The translations under genes were made by a program, and so were the position numbers. From the NCBI RefSeq assembly GCF_014698825.1, contig NZ_JACJTT010000017.1, positions 40,613-104,612 of the forward strand: a DNA stretch of 64,000 bases. The letters are read 5' to 3'. Source of the stretch: Richelia sinica FACHB-800. GTDB lineage: Bacteria; Cyanobacteriota; Cyanobacteriia; Cyanobacteriales; Nostocaceae. The notes beneath the pieces were generated by a model that was not told where the DNA came from, did no database searches, and saw only the letters and a program-made list of their open reading frames with translations. Shown here piece by piece: positions 37,214-46,602 of the stretch (the first letter of the stretch is position 1; each line of letters starts with the position of its first letter).

Positions 37214-40200
37214 ATGAACAAATCCTTTGCCACTATAGATGGTAATGAAGCTGTTGCCCGTGTAGCCTATAAATTAAATGAGGTTATCGCCATTTATCCG
37301 ATTACCCCATCTTCAAATATGGGTGAATGGGCTGATGCTTGGATGGCAGAAAATAAGCCTAATTTATGGGGAACAATTCCCAGTGTCACCCAAATGCAAA
37401 GTGAAGGTGGTGCGGCTGCTGCTGTACATGGGGCATTACAAACGGGGGCTTTAAGTACAACTTTTACTGCTTCCCAAGGCTTGTTATTAATGATTCCCAA
37501 TTTGTATAAAATAGCAGGGGAATTAACAAGTTTTGTGATTCATGTTTCTGCCCGGTCTTTAGCGACTCACGCTTTATCTATTTTCGGTGATCATAGCGAT
37601 GTGATGGCAGCGAGGGCGACTGGTTTCGCTTTACTATGTTCTGCTTCTGTACAGGAAAGTCAAGATTTTGCCCTCATTTCTCAAGCTGCAACTTTAGAAA
37701 CCAGAGTGCCATTTATGCACTTCTTTGATGGGTTTAGAACTTCCCATGAAGTGCAAAAAGTTAAATTATTATCAGATGAAGATTTGCGGGTTCTCATTCC
37801 CCAAGAATTAATCTCTGCCCATCGTACCCGTTGTCTGACTCCAGATAGACCAGTTTTACGGGGAACTGCCCAAAACCCTGATGTTTACTTCCAATCTCGC
37901 GAAGGTGCAAACCCCTATTATGATGCTTGTGCGGAAATTGTCCAACGCATTATGGACAAATTTGGGGAACGGACAGGACGATATTACAAATTATATGAAT
38001 ATCATGGCGCACCAGATGCAGACCGAGTAATTGTCCTCATGGGTTCTGGTTGTGAAACTGTCCATGAAGCTGTAGATTATCTGAATAGTCAAGGGGAAAA
38101 AGTTGGGGTTTTAAAAGTGCGACTTTATCGACCCTTTGATGTGGGAAGATTTGTAGAGGCTTTACCTAATAGTGTTAAATCTATTGCGGTTTTAGATAGA
38201 ACCAAAGAACCAGGCAGCGCAGGAGAACCGTTATATTTAGATGTGGTGACAGCTATTCACGAAAGCTGGAAAAAAACCACATTCCCCAAAATTATTGGTG
38301 GTCGATATGGTCTTTCTTCCAAAGAATTTACCCCGGCAATGGTCAAGGGTATTTTTGATCATCTTACCCAAAATGTCACCAAGAATCACTTTACTATTGG
38401 GATTAATGATGATGTGAGTTTCACATCTTTGAATTTCGACCCGAATTTCTCCACCGAACCTGACCATGTGGTGCGGGCCATGTTCTATGGTTTGGGTTCT
38501 GATGGTACTGTGGGGGCAAATAAGAATTCTATCAAGATTATTGGGGAAGGTACAGAAAATTACGCCCAAGGGTATTTTGTCTACGACTCGAAAAAGTCGG
38601 GTTCGATGACAGTTTCCCATTTGCGTTTTGGCCCTCAATTGATTCGTTCGACTTACCTCATCGACCAAGCCAATTTTATCGGTTGTCATCATTGGGGTTT
38701 CATCGAAAGAATCGATATTTTAAAAGCTGCTGCACCTGGGGCAACTTTACTGTTAAATAGTCCCTATGAAGCGGAGACAGTTTGGCAACATTTACCCCTC
38801 AAGGTCAAACAGCAAATAATTGATAAAAACCTGAAAGTCTACGCTATTAATGCTACTCAGGTAGCCAAAAATAGCGGCATGGGTAGACGCATCAATACTA
38901 TCATGCAGGTGTGTTTCTTTGCTTTGGCTGGGGTGTTGCCACAGGAGCAAGCGATCGCTAAAATCAAACAAGCCATTGAAAAAACCTACGGTAAAAAAGG
39001 TGCAGAAGTCGTCCGCATGAACCTACAAGCGGTAGACAACACCTTAGACAACCTGCACGAAATCGAAATTCCTCTCGTAGAAACAGGTAAATTGTTAGAT
39101 GTAGAGACCTTTCATGAAATATCTCTACCCAAAGGCGCACCGGATTTTGTCGAGAATATTCTTGGTAAAATCATGTTGTGGGAAGGTGATGATTTACCTG
39201 TCAGTGCTTTACCTGCGGATGGAACTTTCCCCATTGGTACTGCGAAATGGGAAAAACGCAACGTTGCCGAAGAAATACCCGTTTGGGATGAAAATGTCTG
39301 CGTTCAGTGTGGCAAGTGCGTGATGGTATGTCCCCATGCAAGTATCCGCGCTAAGGCATATCCTGGGGAAATGTTAACCAATGCACCTGCAACCTTTAAG
39401 TCTACTAACACCAAAGACAAAGACTTTGCTAACCAGAAGTTTACTATTCAAGTGGCACCGGAAGACTGTACAGGTTGCAGTATTTGCGTGAATGTATGTC
39501 CAGCGAAAAATAAAGCTGAACCCACACGCAAAGCTATTAATATGAGTCCCCAGTTACCCATCAGAGAACAAGAACGGGAAAATTGGGATTTCTTCTTAAG
39601 TTTACCCAACCCAGACCGGAGAAAGCTGAAATTAAACCAAATTCGGCAACAACAACTGCAAGAACCGTTGTTTGAATTTTCCGGTGCTTGTGCTGGCTGT
39701 GGAGAAACACCATATCTTAAATTACTAACACAATTATTTGGCGATCGCTCCCTCATTGCCAACGCTACCGGTTGTTCTTCCATCTACGGTGGCAATTTAC
39801 CTACCACACCTTGGAGTCAAAACAGCGACGGAAGAGGCCCAGCATGGTCTAATAGTTTATTTGAAGATAACGCCGAATTTGGTTTTGGTTATCGTCTTTC
39901 CCTGGATAAACAAACTGAATTTGCCGCGGAACTTCTCCAACAATTCAGCAGTGAATTAGGGGATAACTTAGTCACCGATATCCTGAAAGCTGAACAAAAA
40001 ACCGAAGCTGATATTTGGGAACAACGGGAAAGAGTGGCAACCGTCAAACAAAAGTTAGATCAACTTCTGGCAACTACATCGGAACCCAACCAAAAATCAA
40101 AAATTGAAAATCTCCAATCTCTCGCAGATTATTTAGTCAAGAAAAGCGTTTGGATAGTTGGTGGTGACGGTTGGGCTTATGACATTGACTTTGATGGGAT

Positions 40201-40783
40201 TGACCATGTTTTAGCCAGTGGTAAAAACGTCAATATCTTAGTCATGGACACCGAAGTTTATTCTAACACAGGCGGTCAATCTTCCAAAGCTACACCTAAA
40301 GCCGCCGTTGCCAAATTTGCTGCGAGTGGTAAACCTGCACCGAAGAAAGACCTGGGTTTAATTGCTATGACCTACGGTAACGTATATGTAGCCAGTGTGG
40401 CATTAGGTGCGCGAGATGAACACACCCTGAAAGCATTTTTGGAAGCCGAAGCCTTTGATGGCCCATCCTTAATTATCGCCTACAGCCATTGCATTGCTCA
40501 CGGTATCGACATGACCACCGGTTTAAATCAACAGAAAGCCTTGGTAGACTCAGGACGCTGGTTACTGTATCGCTATAACCCGGTACTACAGCAGCAGGGT
40601 AAGAATCCCCTACAATTGGATATGAAAGCACCTTCCGAGTCCGTCGAGAAGTCAATGTATCAAGAAAACCGCTTCAAGATGTTGACCAAGAGTAAACCGG
40701 AAATTGCTAAACAGTTGTTAGAACAAGCCCAAGCGGAAGTAAATGCCCGTTGGGAAATGTATCAATACTTAGCGAATAGGTAA
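37214..40783 (+). CDS. nifJ: Pyruvate:ferredoxin/flavodoxin oxidoreductase
   Basis: 1189 aa single-chain enzyme, full length. Oxidises pyruvate to acetyl-CoA and CO2, reducing ferredoxin or flavodoxin; in diazotrophic cyanobacteria it can feed nitrogenase, especially under iron limitation. Seen in order: domain I IYPITPSSNMGE, the gamma-like domain, 4Fe-4S clusters CVQCGKCVMVC (from about 696) and CTGCSICVNVC (from about 752), cluster-ligand ACAGCGETPY, and the TPP site GDGWAYDIDFDG with NTGGQSSKATP. Each metal and cofactor motif is intact. Start ATG with AGGAAG upstream. No nif cluster surrounds it. Confidence 0.98.
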   Translation: MNKSFATIDGNEAVARVAYKLNEVIAIYPITPSSNMGEWADAWMAENKPNLWGTIPSVTQMQSEGGAAAAVHGALQTGALSTTFTASQGLLLMIPNLYKIAGELTSFVIHVSARSLATHALSIFGDHSDVMAARATGFALLCSASVQESQDFALISQAATLETRVPFMHFFDGFRTSHEVQKVKLLSDEDLRVLIPQELISAHRTRCLTPDRPVLRGTAQNPDVYFQSREGANPYYDACAEIVQRIMDKFGERTGRYYKLYEYHGAPDADRVIVLMGSGCETVHEAVDYLNSQGEKVGVLKVRLYRPFDVGRFVEALPNSVKSIAVLDRTKEPGSAGEPLYLDVVTAIHESWKKTTFPKIIGGRYGLSSKEFTPAMVKGIFDHLTQNVTKNHFTIGINDDVSFTSLNFDPNFSTEPDHVVRAMFYGLGSDGTVGANKNSIKIIGEGTENYAQGYFVYDSKKSGSMTVSHLRFGPQLIRSTYLIDQANFIGCHHWGFIERIDILKAAAPGATLLLNSPYEAETVWQHLPLKVKQQIIDKNLKVYAINATQVAKNSGMGRRINTIMQVCFFALAGVLPQEQAIAKIKQAIEKTYGKKGAEVVRMNLQAVDNTLDNLHEIEIPLVETGKLLDVETFHEISLPKGAPDFVENILGKIMLWEGDDLPVSALPADGTFPIGTAKWEKRNVAEEIPVWDENVCVQCGKCVMVCPHASIRAKAYPGEMLTNAPATFKSTNTKDKDFANQKFTIQVAPEDCTGCSICVNVCPAKNKAEPTRKAINMSPQLPIREQERENWDFFLSLPNPDRRKLKLNQIRQQQLQEPLFEFSGACAGCGETPYLKLLTQLFGDRSLIANATGCSSIYGGNLPTTPWSQNSDGRGPAWSNSLFEDNAEFGFGYRLSLDKQTEFAAELLQQFSSELGDNLVTDILKAEQKTEADIWEQRERVATVKQKLDQLLATTSEPNQKSKIENLQSLADYLVKKSVWIVGGDGWAYDIDFDGIDHVLASGKNVNILVMDTEVYSNTGGQSSKATPKAAVAKFAASGKPAPKKDLGLIAMTYGNVYVASVALGARDEHTLKAFLEAEAFDGPSLIIAYSHCIAHGIDMTTGLNQQKALVDSGRWLLYRYNPVLQQQGKNPLQLDMKAPSESVEKSMYQENRFKMLTKSKPEIAKQLLEQAQAEVNARWEMYQYLANR

Positions 40784-40794
40784 GATTTCAGTAG

Positions 40795-40820
40795 GTTGGG
40801 TTGACGCAAGGAAACCCAAC
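40795..40820 (+). repeat. Stem-loop element after nifJ
   Basis: GTTGGGTT and AACCCAAC enclose GACGCAAGGA, 12 nt after the nifJ stop. This motif is a common intergenic hairpin in Nostocales. With no U tract it may serve as an RNA 3'-end stabiliser rather than a true terminator. Confidence 0.55.
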
Positions 40821-40855
40821 ATTCCCAATATCAAGTGGAACTTACCCAATTAATA

Positions 40856-41173
40856 TTATTCTTCTGCTAATATCTGTGAAATATCCCGTGCAGCATGAAT
40901 TAATCGGACAATTTCAATATAGTCATCCCCTGGCAAATAAAAAATTAAATGCTTGTCAAAACCTTTAATTGCCCACTTTCGCAAACCCAATAGACGGGGA
41001 TTACTAATATCATAAACACTACCAATACTCGGTAGTTTAGCGATTTGTGAAAAAGTCTGTCTCGTAGCATCAAAAAAACTCAATGCTGCATCAAGATTAC
41101 TCTGGGCAATATAAGCAAACTGCTCATCCAGATCAGCACTAGCCTTTGGTCTAATTATAATTCGCCTAGTCAT
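40856..41173 (-). CDS. parE: ParE/RelE-family toxin
   Basis: 105 aa, full length. IIIRPKASADLDEQFAYI at the N-terminus, KLPSIGSVYDISNPRLLGLRKWAIKGFDKHLIFYLPGDD in the core and IEIVRLIHAARDI at the end are the ParE signature. It follows its ParD by 3 bp. ParE members usually poison gyrase. It gives the internal reference that shows the other ParE (21968) is cut after about 55 residues. Confidence 0.92.
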   Translation of the reverse strand: MTRRIIIRPKASADLDEQFAYIAQSNLDAALSFFDATRQTFSQIAKLPSIGSVYDISNPRLLGLRKWAIKGFDKHLIFYLPGDDYIEIVRLIHAARDISQILAEE

Positions 41174-41176
41174 TAA

Positions 41177-41428
41177 CTATGATTTGCGAATTTTGTCGAT
41201 AAGTTGGGAGCGTTTTTGTTCCCACCATTCATCCGTAATTTCTATTGCTTCACCGCTATCTAATCCTTCCAATAATAACTTTTCTATTCTTGATTTTTGG
41301 ACTCTTTCTAAGTCTTGACGAATTAAGTGTCTAATGTATTCGCTGGTTGTACTATAACCGCCTTTTTCAACCTGTTCATTGATAAAGTCCCGCATAGAAT
41401 CGGGAAGAGAAATATTTACTGTAGTCAT
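41177..41428 (-). CDS. parD: ParD-type antitoxin
   Basis: 83 aa. MTTVNISLPDSMRDFINEQV and KGGYSTTSEYIRHLIRQD form the ribbon-helix-helix DNA-binding domain; LLLEGLDSGEAIEITDEWWEQ is the toxin-binding tail. It is transcribed first in a tight pair with parE. Confidence 0.92.
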   Translation of the reverse strand: MTTVNISLPDSMRDFINEQVEKGGYSTTSEYIRHLIRQDLERVQKSRIEKLLLEGLDSGEAIEITDEWWEQKRSQLIDKIRKS

Positions 41429-41593
41429 AGCTAATAGTTTTTATTTTTCTCATTATTCTATTATGGCAAATATTGTCAATTTTTGTCAAAATTCAGCAAA
41501 CGGATGGCTGGTGAGGATGCTGGAAATGTCCCAAGACCGTAGACGATCGCTTGGTGAGGATGTAGAGAGGTGCGATCGCTCAAAGTAGTATAA

Positions 41594-41700
41594 TTATAGC
41601 AATGGACAGAACGGTTAGGACATTAACTAACACTAAAACCGAGATAGCCAAAGGCTTCTAGCACTGTCACCTGTCACCTGTTAACTGTCACCTGCTATAA
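41594..41700 (+). repeat. 107-bp dispersed repeat, copy B
   Basis: Reference copy of the element: TTATAGCAATGG...CACCTGCTATAA, with tandem CTGTCACC units in the right half. It lies 8 bp from the stop of the acetyltransferase gene. It matches copy A at all but two positions. Confidence 0.92.
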
Positions 41701-41707
41701 AATGCAG

Positions 41708-42295
41708 CTATTCTTCCTTCAATCTGGGATGATGGGGGTGACAAGGGCTTCCCCAACACACTTGACCGCTAGGCATATCTTTAAAAACGCTACTTCTGGC
41801 CCCAATTACGGCATTGGCACCAATTTTGACACCTGGGCCGATAAAACAATCAGCTGCAACCCACGCACCATTACCAATGGTGATGCTTGCGGTTTTTAAA
41901 CCAAAAGCAGGGTCGTGCATATCATGGCTACCAGTACACAGATAGCTTTTTTGGGAGATGACGCAGTGTTCACCAATATCTATGTCATCAAGGCTATATA
42001 AAACTACATCATCACCAATCCAACTGTAATCACCAATAGAAATTTTCCAAGGATAAGTGCAACGGGCTGTTGGTCTGATGAAAACATTTTTTCCCACTTT
42101 TGCCCCAAATAAACGTAGAATGATGCACCGCAGATGATTAAAATTGTGGGGTGTGAGAGGAAAAGCGATCGCTTGCACGAACCACCAGAGTAAAATATAC
42201 CAACCAGGACGACCACGATCAAACCAGGATTGATCGTATTTACTTAAATCAACAAAGGGTTTATCGTTGGTGTCTGGTGCTTGGTAATTGGTCAT
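41708..42295 (-). CDS. Hexapeptide-repeat acetyltransferase (WcaF/HpsU-like)
   Basis: 195 aa. A hydrophobic N-terminal part (GWYILLWWFVQAIAF) precedes a left-handed beta-helix with hexapeptide turns (VGKNVFIRPTARCTYP, IGDYSWIGDDVVLYS, IGEHCVIS, ITIGNGAWVAADCFIGPGVKIGANAVIGARS) and the catalytic His region TGSHDMHDPAF. It resembles WcaF and the acetyltransferase called HpsU in the hormogonium polysaccharide pathway, so O-acetylation of an exported polysaccharide is likely. It is the last gene after two glycosyltransferases. Confidence 0.85.
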   Translation of the reverse strand: MTNYQAPDTNDKPFVDLSKYDQSWFDRGRPGWYILLWWFVQAIAFPLTPHNFNHLRCIILRLFGAKVGKNVFIRPTARCTYPWKISIGDYSWIGDDVVLYSLDDIDIGEHCVISQKSYLCTGSHDMHDPAFGLKTASITIGNGAWVAADCFIGPGVKIGANAVIGARSSVFKDMPSGQVCWGSPCHPHHPRLKEE

Positions 42296-42335
42296 TGGTG
42301 ATGGGCAAAGCTGAGATGATTGGCAGTGAGATTAT

Positions 42336-43274
42336 TTAAGTTGCTGTTTGTTGAATTTCTGTTTGCAGAGATGGTTGGTCAGTGGTTTTAACAACATTTA
42401 ACTGTCCACCACAATCACGCAATTCGTAAAGTTTTACGCCAATTTGATATTCATATTGACTCAACAGGCGACCATAAATATATCCAGCTTTGCCATCTAA
42501 AAAACCACGCTGAATGATATAGAAGATGATAAAGCGTAAGAATGGTTTAAAGGGGAAGTATTTGACCCATACTTTTTTCAGGAATCGTTTGCGCTGGACT
42601 GCATCACCAAAAAAGTTTGCGCCGATTGTGCCGTTTTCGTCTTTACCTACAAGTAAGTTGTAATATACTCTTGCTTCCCAATTAGAGTAGCGATTATGCC
42701 TTTCTAACCAATGATAAATGTTGCGAAAGTCTTCATGGAGCATATCATTTTTGAGATATGCTACTTTACCATCTAGTAATACATGTTCATGTACTTCGTT
42801 ATCTCCTGTATTGGGGATATCTTCTGTACTTAAGTTTTCGTAGCGTCCTTTTTGATGTTTAAATAAGCGCAAATTCCAATCGGGATACTTACCACCATGG
42901 CGTATCCATTTACCGAGGAAAAATACACGCCGATTTAAATAATAACCATTATATTCTTGGTTTTGAATAGCTTGAGCTATTTCTGCCCATAATTCTGGGG
43001 TAATTCGTTCGTCACAATCAACTATTAATACCCATTCGTTACGAAATGGTAAGTTTTCCAGTGACCAATTTTTCTTTTTTGGCCAACCATTCACAAAGTT
43101 GAATTGCACAACTTTTGCACCGTAACTTTCTGCAATTTCTTGACTTCTATCGGTGCTTTGAGAGTCTACTACGAAAATTTCATCTGCTGGTTGCAAACTA
43201 GCAAGACAAGCAGGTAAATTTGCTTCTTCGTTTTTGGCTGGAATCAGTACGGAAATAGGTATTTTTGAGGACAT
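42336..43274 (-). CDS. Family 2 glycosyltransferase (WaaE-like)
   Basis: 312 aa GT-A enzyme. ISVLIPAKNEEANLPACLASL, EIFVVDSQSTDRS and the DxD-like VLIVDCDERITPEL (about 85) form the nucleotide-sugar site; EVHEHVLLDGKVAYL and HRYSNWEA follow. The pattern is that of the WaaE/KdtX branch. A C-terminal hydrophobic amphipathic region (FLRFIIFYIIQRGFLDG) should hold it at the membrane. It lies 9 bp after the upstream glycosyltransferase, so the two are co-transcribed. Confidence 0.88.
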   Translation of the reverse strand: MSSKIPISVLIPAKNEEANLPACLASLQPADEIFVVDSQSTDRSQEIAESYGAKVVQFNFVNGWPKKKNWSLENLPFRNEWVLIVDCDERITPELWAEIAQAIQNQEYNGYYLNRRVFFLGKWIRHGGKYPDWNLRLFKHQKGRYENLSTEDIPNTGDNEVHEHVLLDGKVAYLKNDMLHEDFRNIYHWLERHNRYSNWEARVYYNLLVGKDENGTIGANFFGDAVQRKRFLKKVWVKYFPFKPFLRFIIFYIIQRGFLDGKAGYIYGRLLSQYEYQIGVKLYELRDCGGQLNVVKTTDQPSLQTEIQQTAT

Positions 43275-43283
43275 AATTAATCT

Positions 43284-44219
43284 TTACTCTTTGTTTTTTG
43301 CTGGAAATAACAGCCCTTGAATAGCAGCATTGAGGTATCCAATTTGTCCATAGGCATAGACTAGTTTATCAAAGCGTTCTGCGGGATTTGTGATGTTTTG
43401 TAAAGATTTATATAAGCCACGGATAAATTTTTCGCTACCGCGGCCAATTTGCCTGATGCCTGCTTTTCCTGCCAATTGTTCGCGATAACATTCACTGATA
43501 CCTTGCCACCATCCTCTATTTAAAAACCAAGAGGGTTTAAGCCTTTCTGGGGAAACATTATGAGCAACTAGGGCTTGGGGAAGATAAACTACTTGCCAAC
43601 CGCGTTGCAGGGCAAATTCTGTCATTTGTAGTTCTTCATTGGAAAGGAGGTTTTTACCCACTCGTCCTAAATGGGGGTCAAAACCGCCAATTGATGTTAA
43701 AAAGCTGCGGCAAATGGAGTAATTTAAGCCTCTGGGGGTTAAGCCTGGTTGTTGAATATAGTGGATTTCGTCTCCTAAATCGTAAGCCCCTAAATTCCCA
43801 GCTAGTCCAGTGGATAGCCATTGAGGTGGTTGGGTGTTGGGAGGCCAAAGCAGGGTAACTTTGCCACCAGCGATCGCTATTTTCGGGTTATCTTGATAGG
43901 CACGATACAATACTTGCAACCATTGGGGGCTAGCTACGGCATCATCATCTAAGTAAGCGAGAATTTCGGCTTGCGCGAATTTTGCCCCTGTATTTCGCGC
44001 CACAGAGAGGCCAATGGTGGGTTCAAATACATACTTGAGTCGGGGATCTGTCTCTCGTTGAGCGACGACTTCGCGAGTGCGATCGCTTGATCCATTATCC
44101 ACCACCACGACTTCAAAGTTACCAGTAAAATCCTGTGCTAATAAACTATCAATCGCTGCACCTAAATAGGCATCTCGATTGTAAGTACAGATAATGGCAG
44201 AGATTTGGATATCTGACAT
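43284..44219 (-). CDS. Family 2 glycosyltransferase
   Basis: 311 aa. ISAIICTYNRDAYLGAAIDSLL, VVVVDNGSSDRT, IGLSVARNTGA and the DxD motif ILAYLDDDAVASP (about 85-95) show a GT-A inverting enzyme. The C-terminal part has GGFDPHLGRVGKNLLSNEELQ, probably acceptor-binding. First gene of the three-gene polysaccharide group, starting from an ATG at 44219. Acceptor and sugar are not known. Confidence 0.9.
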   Translation of the reverse strand: MSDIQISAIICTYNRDAYLGAAIDSLLAQDFTGNFEVVVVDNGSSDRTREVVAQRETDPRLKYVFEPTIGLSVARNTGAKFAQAEILAYLDDDAVASPQWLQVLYRAYQDNPKIAIAGGKVTLLWPPNTQPPQWLSTGLAGNLGAYDLGDEIHYIQQPGLTPRGLNYSICRSFLTSIGGFDPHLGRVGKNLLSNEELQMTEFALQRGWQVVYLPQALVAHNVSPERLKPSWFLNRGWWQGISECYREQLAGKAGIRQIGRGSEKFIRGLYKSLQNITNPAERFDKLVYAYGQIGYLNAAIQGLLFPAKNKE

Positions 44220-44388
44220 GAGTAGGGATTGTAGTTTTTGAATCAGGATTTCTGGGTTAATTTCCGGTCTGGAAAACTAGCAAATTTTTAGATAAAAACT
44301 ATTTTTACATGCTCTTGCTAGTGTTTCCAGCATATATCAAATATTACAGCTTTATCAACAGCATTGGTACAAAAAGTTTTCCGTAGCT

Positions 44389-45183
44389 TTAGATTTGCTG
44401 AATATGGCTATGTAATACTACTAGTGTTTCTGATAATTGATGCAACTTATTTTCTAAGTATTGCTGCTTGGCTAAGAGTTGGCGTAATCTTTGATAACGA
44501 GCGATCGCTACACTGATATTTGGTACTTGTTCTGGGGGGCAAGGACGTGACCAGACTTGACCTGCATCGTCTACACCACAGAGACGATAACCAGTCTTGA
44601 TTGATGAAGGGTTGTTTTGGGAAGCAGTAGCACAAATTTCTTCCACAAAATTCATTAATTGGTCAACTTCTGCATGACGGAGAGTTGCTGTTCCTTTCTG
44701 CGGTTCTACCTCTTGAACATTCGATTCTAACCAACCATTAATAATCGGCCCTTCCAAATAAATATCTTGAATTTGTTTTAAGATTTTTTGCAGTTCTCTT
44801 TGCCAACCAGCTACAACTTCTTGAATTTCTTGCAACATATTCATAGCTAATGCTGGGTTGGCAGCATGGCGATGATTACTGAAACTAGGGCTTTTAAACT
44901 TAGGCAGACTAGGGGCTTTGCCTCCAGTTTCTTGGGCTGGAAAGGTTTCTACAGAAGGATGATGAGGAAATAGATCCTGTTCTGTTGCGCGATGTCTATT
45001 TTCATCCCCCAAGTCTGGGCCGTCTTCATTGCTAGGGGATTTCATGCCAGAGGTCTCGGTGGCGTTAACACTAATTCTAAAAGAAAAAGAGCGTTTTGTT
45101 GGCTCTCCTGAATCTGCGGCAGTTGTATGGCGAGTTCCTAAATCGTGTAGAGTTGCCTCGATGCGTTTTAAGCCTGCTTTCAT
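44389..45183 (-). CDS. Hypothetical protein with disordered N-half and helical C-half
   Basis: 264 aa. The first 110 residues are low-complexity and charged (SGEPTKRSFSF, SPSNEDGPDLGDENRHRATEQ), probably disordered. The second half is helical with coiled-coil character (MNMLQEIQEVVAGWQRELQKILKQIQ; YQRLRQLLAKQQYLENKLHQL) and contains TGYRLCGVDDAGQVWSRPCPPEQVP. It resembles cyanobacterial proteins of unknown function. It stands alone between the glycosyltransferases and cobU. Confidence 0.7.
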   Translation of the reverse strand: MKAGLKRIEATLHDLGTRHTTAADSGEPTKRSFSFRISVNATETSGMKSPSNEDGPDLGDENRHRATEQDLFPHHPSVETFPAQETGGKAPSLPKFKSPSFSNHRHAANPALAMNMLQEIQEVVAGWQRELQKILKQIQDIYLEGPIINGWLESNVQEVEPQKGTATLRHAEVDQLMNFVEEICATASQNNPSSIKTGYRLCGVDDAGQVWSRPCPPEQVPNISVAIARYQRLRQLLAKQQYLENKLHQLSETLVVLHSHIQQI

Positions 45184-45414
45184 AAAGCTATCCTAAAGTT
45201 TATGCCGTTGGAGTTCAATAGATTGCAGAAATCTTTGATTGATAAAGCTAATTATTAAAAATTTTTGTTGTTGTCTAAGAGGAATCATAACTTATGAAAG
45301 GCTAATATTATCCTCGTCCATCAGAAAATCCTCAATCTAACGGTAAGTATTTAGGAATAAAAAGTAGAAAAAACAACATTACTGCCACAATTGACAAATT
45401 TTATCTTTATGTAG

Positions 45415-45963
45415 ATGAATAAAATGATTTTAGTCACGGGGCCAGCCCGGTCTGGTAAAAGTGAATGGGCGGAAACCTTGGCCATGGAGTCAGGTCAACC
45501 TGTTGTTTATATTGCCACAGCTACAGAAAATCCCCATGATCCAGAATGGCAGCAACGCATTCTCCTCCATCAACAACGTCGTCCTCAAGATTGGATCACC
45601 CTCAGTGTACCAGAAGAACTGACTGCGGCTGTGATGACTGCTAACCATGATACCTGCCTGCTAATTGATTCCTTGGGAACTTGGGTAGCTAATCTTTTAT
45701 CGCAAGATGATGAGATGTGGCAACAGACCACAGCCGAGTTTTTGGAAAAAGTACAATTGATAGCTGCCCAAATCATCTTTGTGGGGGAAGAAACTGGTTG
45801 GGGAGTAGTTCCAGCATATCCTGTAGGGCGACAATTTCGCGATCGCTTGGGTTCCCTCATCCGTCAGTTAGGCCCCATTTGTGACACAGTTTACTTAGTG
45901 ACTGGTGGATATGTCCTCAATCTGAGTATTTTAGGTTCACCCTTACCAAAACCAAAGTCTTAA
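45415..45963 (+). CDS. cobU: Adenosylcobinamide kinase / adenosylcobinamide-phosphate guanylyltransferase
   Basis: 182 aa bifunctional enzyme of nucleotide-loop assembly in B12 synthesis. P-loop GPARSGKSEWAE (about 9-20), VYIATA, the H-x-x-R-R segment LLHQQRRPQDWIT with the guanylylated His, LLIDSLGTWVANLL and VGEETGWGVVPAYPVGRQFRD are all present. Two in-frame ATGs (45415, 45424) are possible starts. Other cob genes are absent nearby; a hypothetical gene follows. Confidence 0.95.
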   Translation: MNKMILVTGPARSGKSEWAETLAMESGQPVVYIATATENPHDPEWQQRILLHQQRRPQDWITLSVPEELTAAVMTANHDTCLLIDSLGTWVANLLSQDDEMWQQTTAEFLEKVQLIAAQIIFVGEETGWGVVPAYPVGRQFRDRLGSLIRQLGPICDTVYLVTGGYVLNLSILGSPLPKPKS

Positions 45964-46019
45964 TTGAAACTTAAAGATTGAGTGGCTGTAATTACTAAAT
46001 TAAAATCTAAAATTGAGCT

Positions 46020-46466
46020 ATGGCAACTAAACAAGAAGTAAAAAAATATCTTGCTCACTGGTTTCAATTAGGGAAAAAAGTTATATTCATCAAGGGCAAT
46101 TACAGCATATTACCGCAACCAGTGTTAAGGGGAGAGACCTATAGTCCAGAATTTGAAGACTGCTGGCAAAAAATTCTCAAATCTGAAATCAGCGACTGTT
46201 ATTTAGAAGGCACTCAAGAAACTATAGCCGACTTACTCACACCAACCTGGGAAATACTACCTTGTGGACGCTGTGCAATGCCAGTACCTCTAAGATCCTT
46301 AGGAATGCCCTCGTTGTTATGCCCTTGCTATAGTTTAGATTCCTGGCCTAACACTGACCTGCCAGCACCTAGATGTCCTGTCAATAACCAAGACCAATTA
46401 AAACAGATTCACAGCCGACTGTTAAACACCAGTTCTGTTTCTGTTTATTGTCCATCAGAAAACTGA
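46020..46466 (+). CDS. Hypothetical cyanobacterial protein
   Basis: 148 aa, soluble, with Cys-rich spacing in the middle (LPCGRCAMPVP and LLCPCYSLDSWPNTDLP), which could bind a metal. The N-terminus KKVIFIKGNYSILPQPVLRG is beta-rich. Family not recognised; the gene follows cobU by 56 bp and ends before a strong hairpin. Confidence 0.7.
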   Translation: MATKQEVKKYLAHWFQLGKKVIFIKGNYSILPQPVLRGETYSPEFEDCWQKILKSEISDCYLEGTQETIADLLTPTWEILPCGRCAMPVPLRSLGMPSLLCPCYSLDSWPNTDLPAPRCPVNNQDQLKQIHSRLLNTSSVSVYCPSEN

Positions 46467-46535
46467 GGCTACAACTACAAAATCTTGGCTCATTCATCCA
46501 CTGACAGTTTTAATCTCCAATGTTTAAACTTTTAG

Positions 46536-46563
46536 CCCCCTCTTACCAACCGAGTAAGGGGGG
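46536..46563 (+). terminator. Terminator-like hairpin
   Basis: CCCCC-T-CTTAC pairs with GTAAG-GGGG(G) around CAACCGA, with one bulged T. It lies about 70 nt after the preceding stop. The T tract is imperfect (TTCAGTTTTA). Confidence 0.6.
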
Positions 46564-46570
46564 TTCAGTT

Positions 46571-46602
46571 TTATAGCAGATGACAGTTCTAAAAGCCTTT
46601 GG
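46571..46602 (-). repeat. 107-bp repeat fragment, copy E
   Basis: TTATAGCAGATGACAG then CTAAAAGCCTTTGG matches the GGTGACAG-containing end of copy A with an internal deletion of about 21 bp. It is cut where the transposase remnant begins, so the transposon sequence interrupts or replaced the rest. Confidence 0.7.

Noticed and set aside
37214..40783. Nitrogen fixation cluster
   Set aside because: nifJ is alone; no nifHDK, nifB or regulators lie in the window, so its role may be general pyruvate oxidation.
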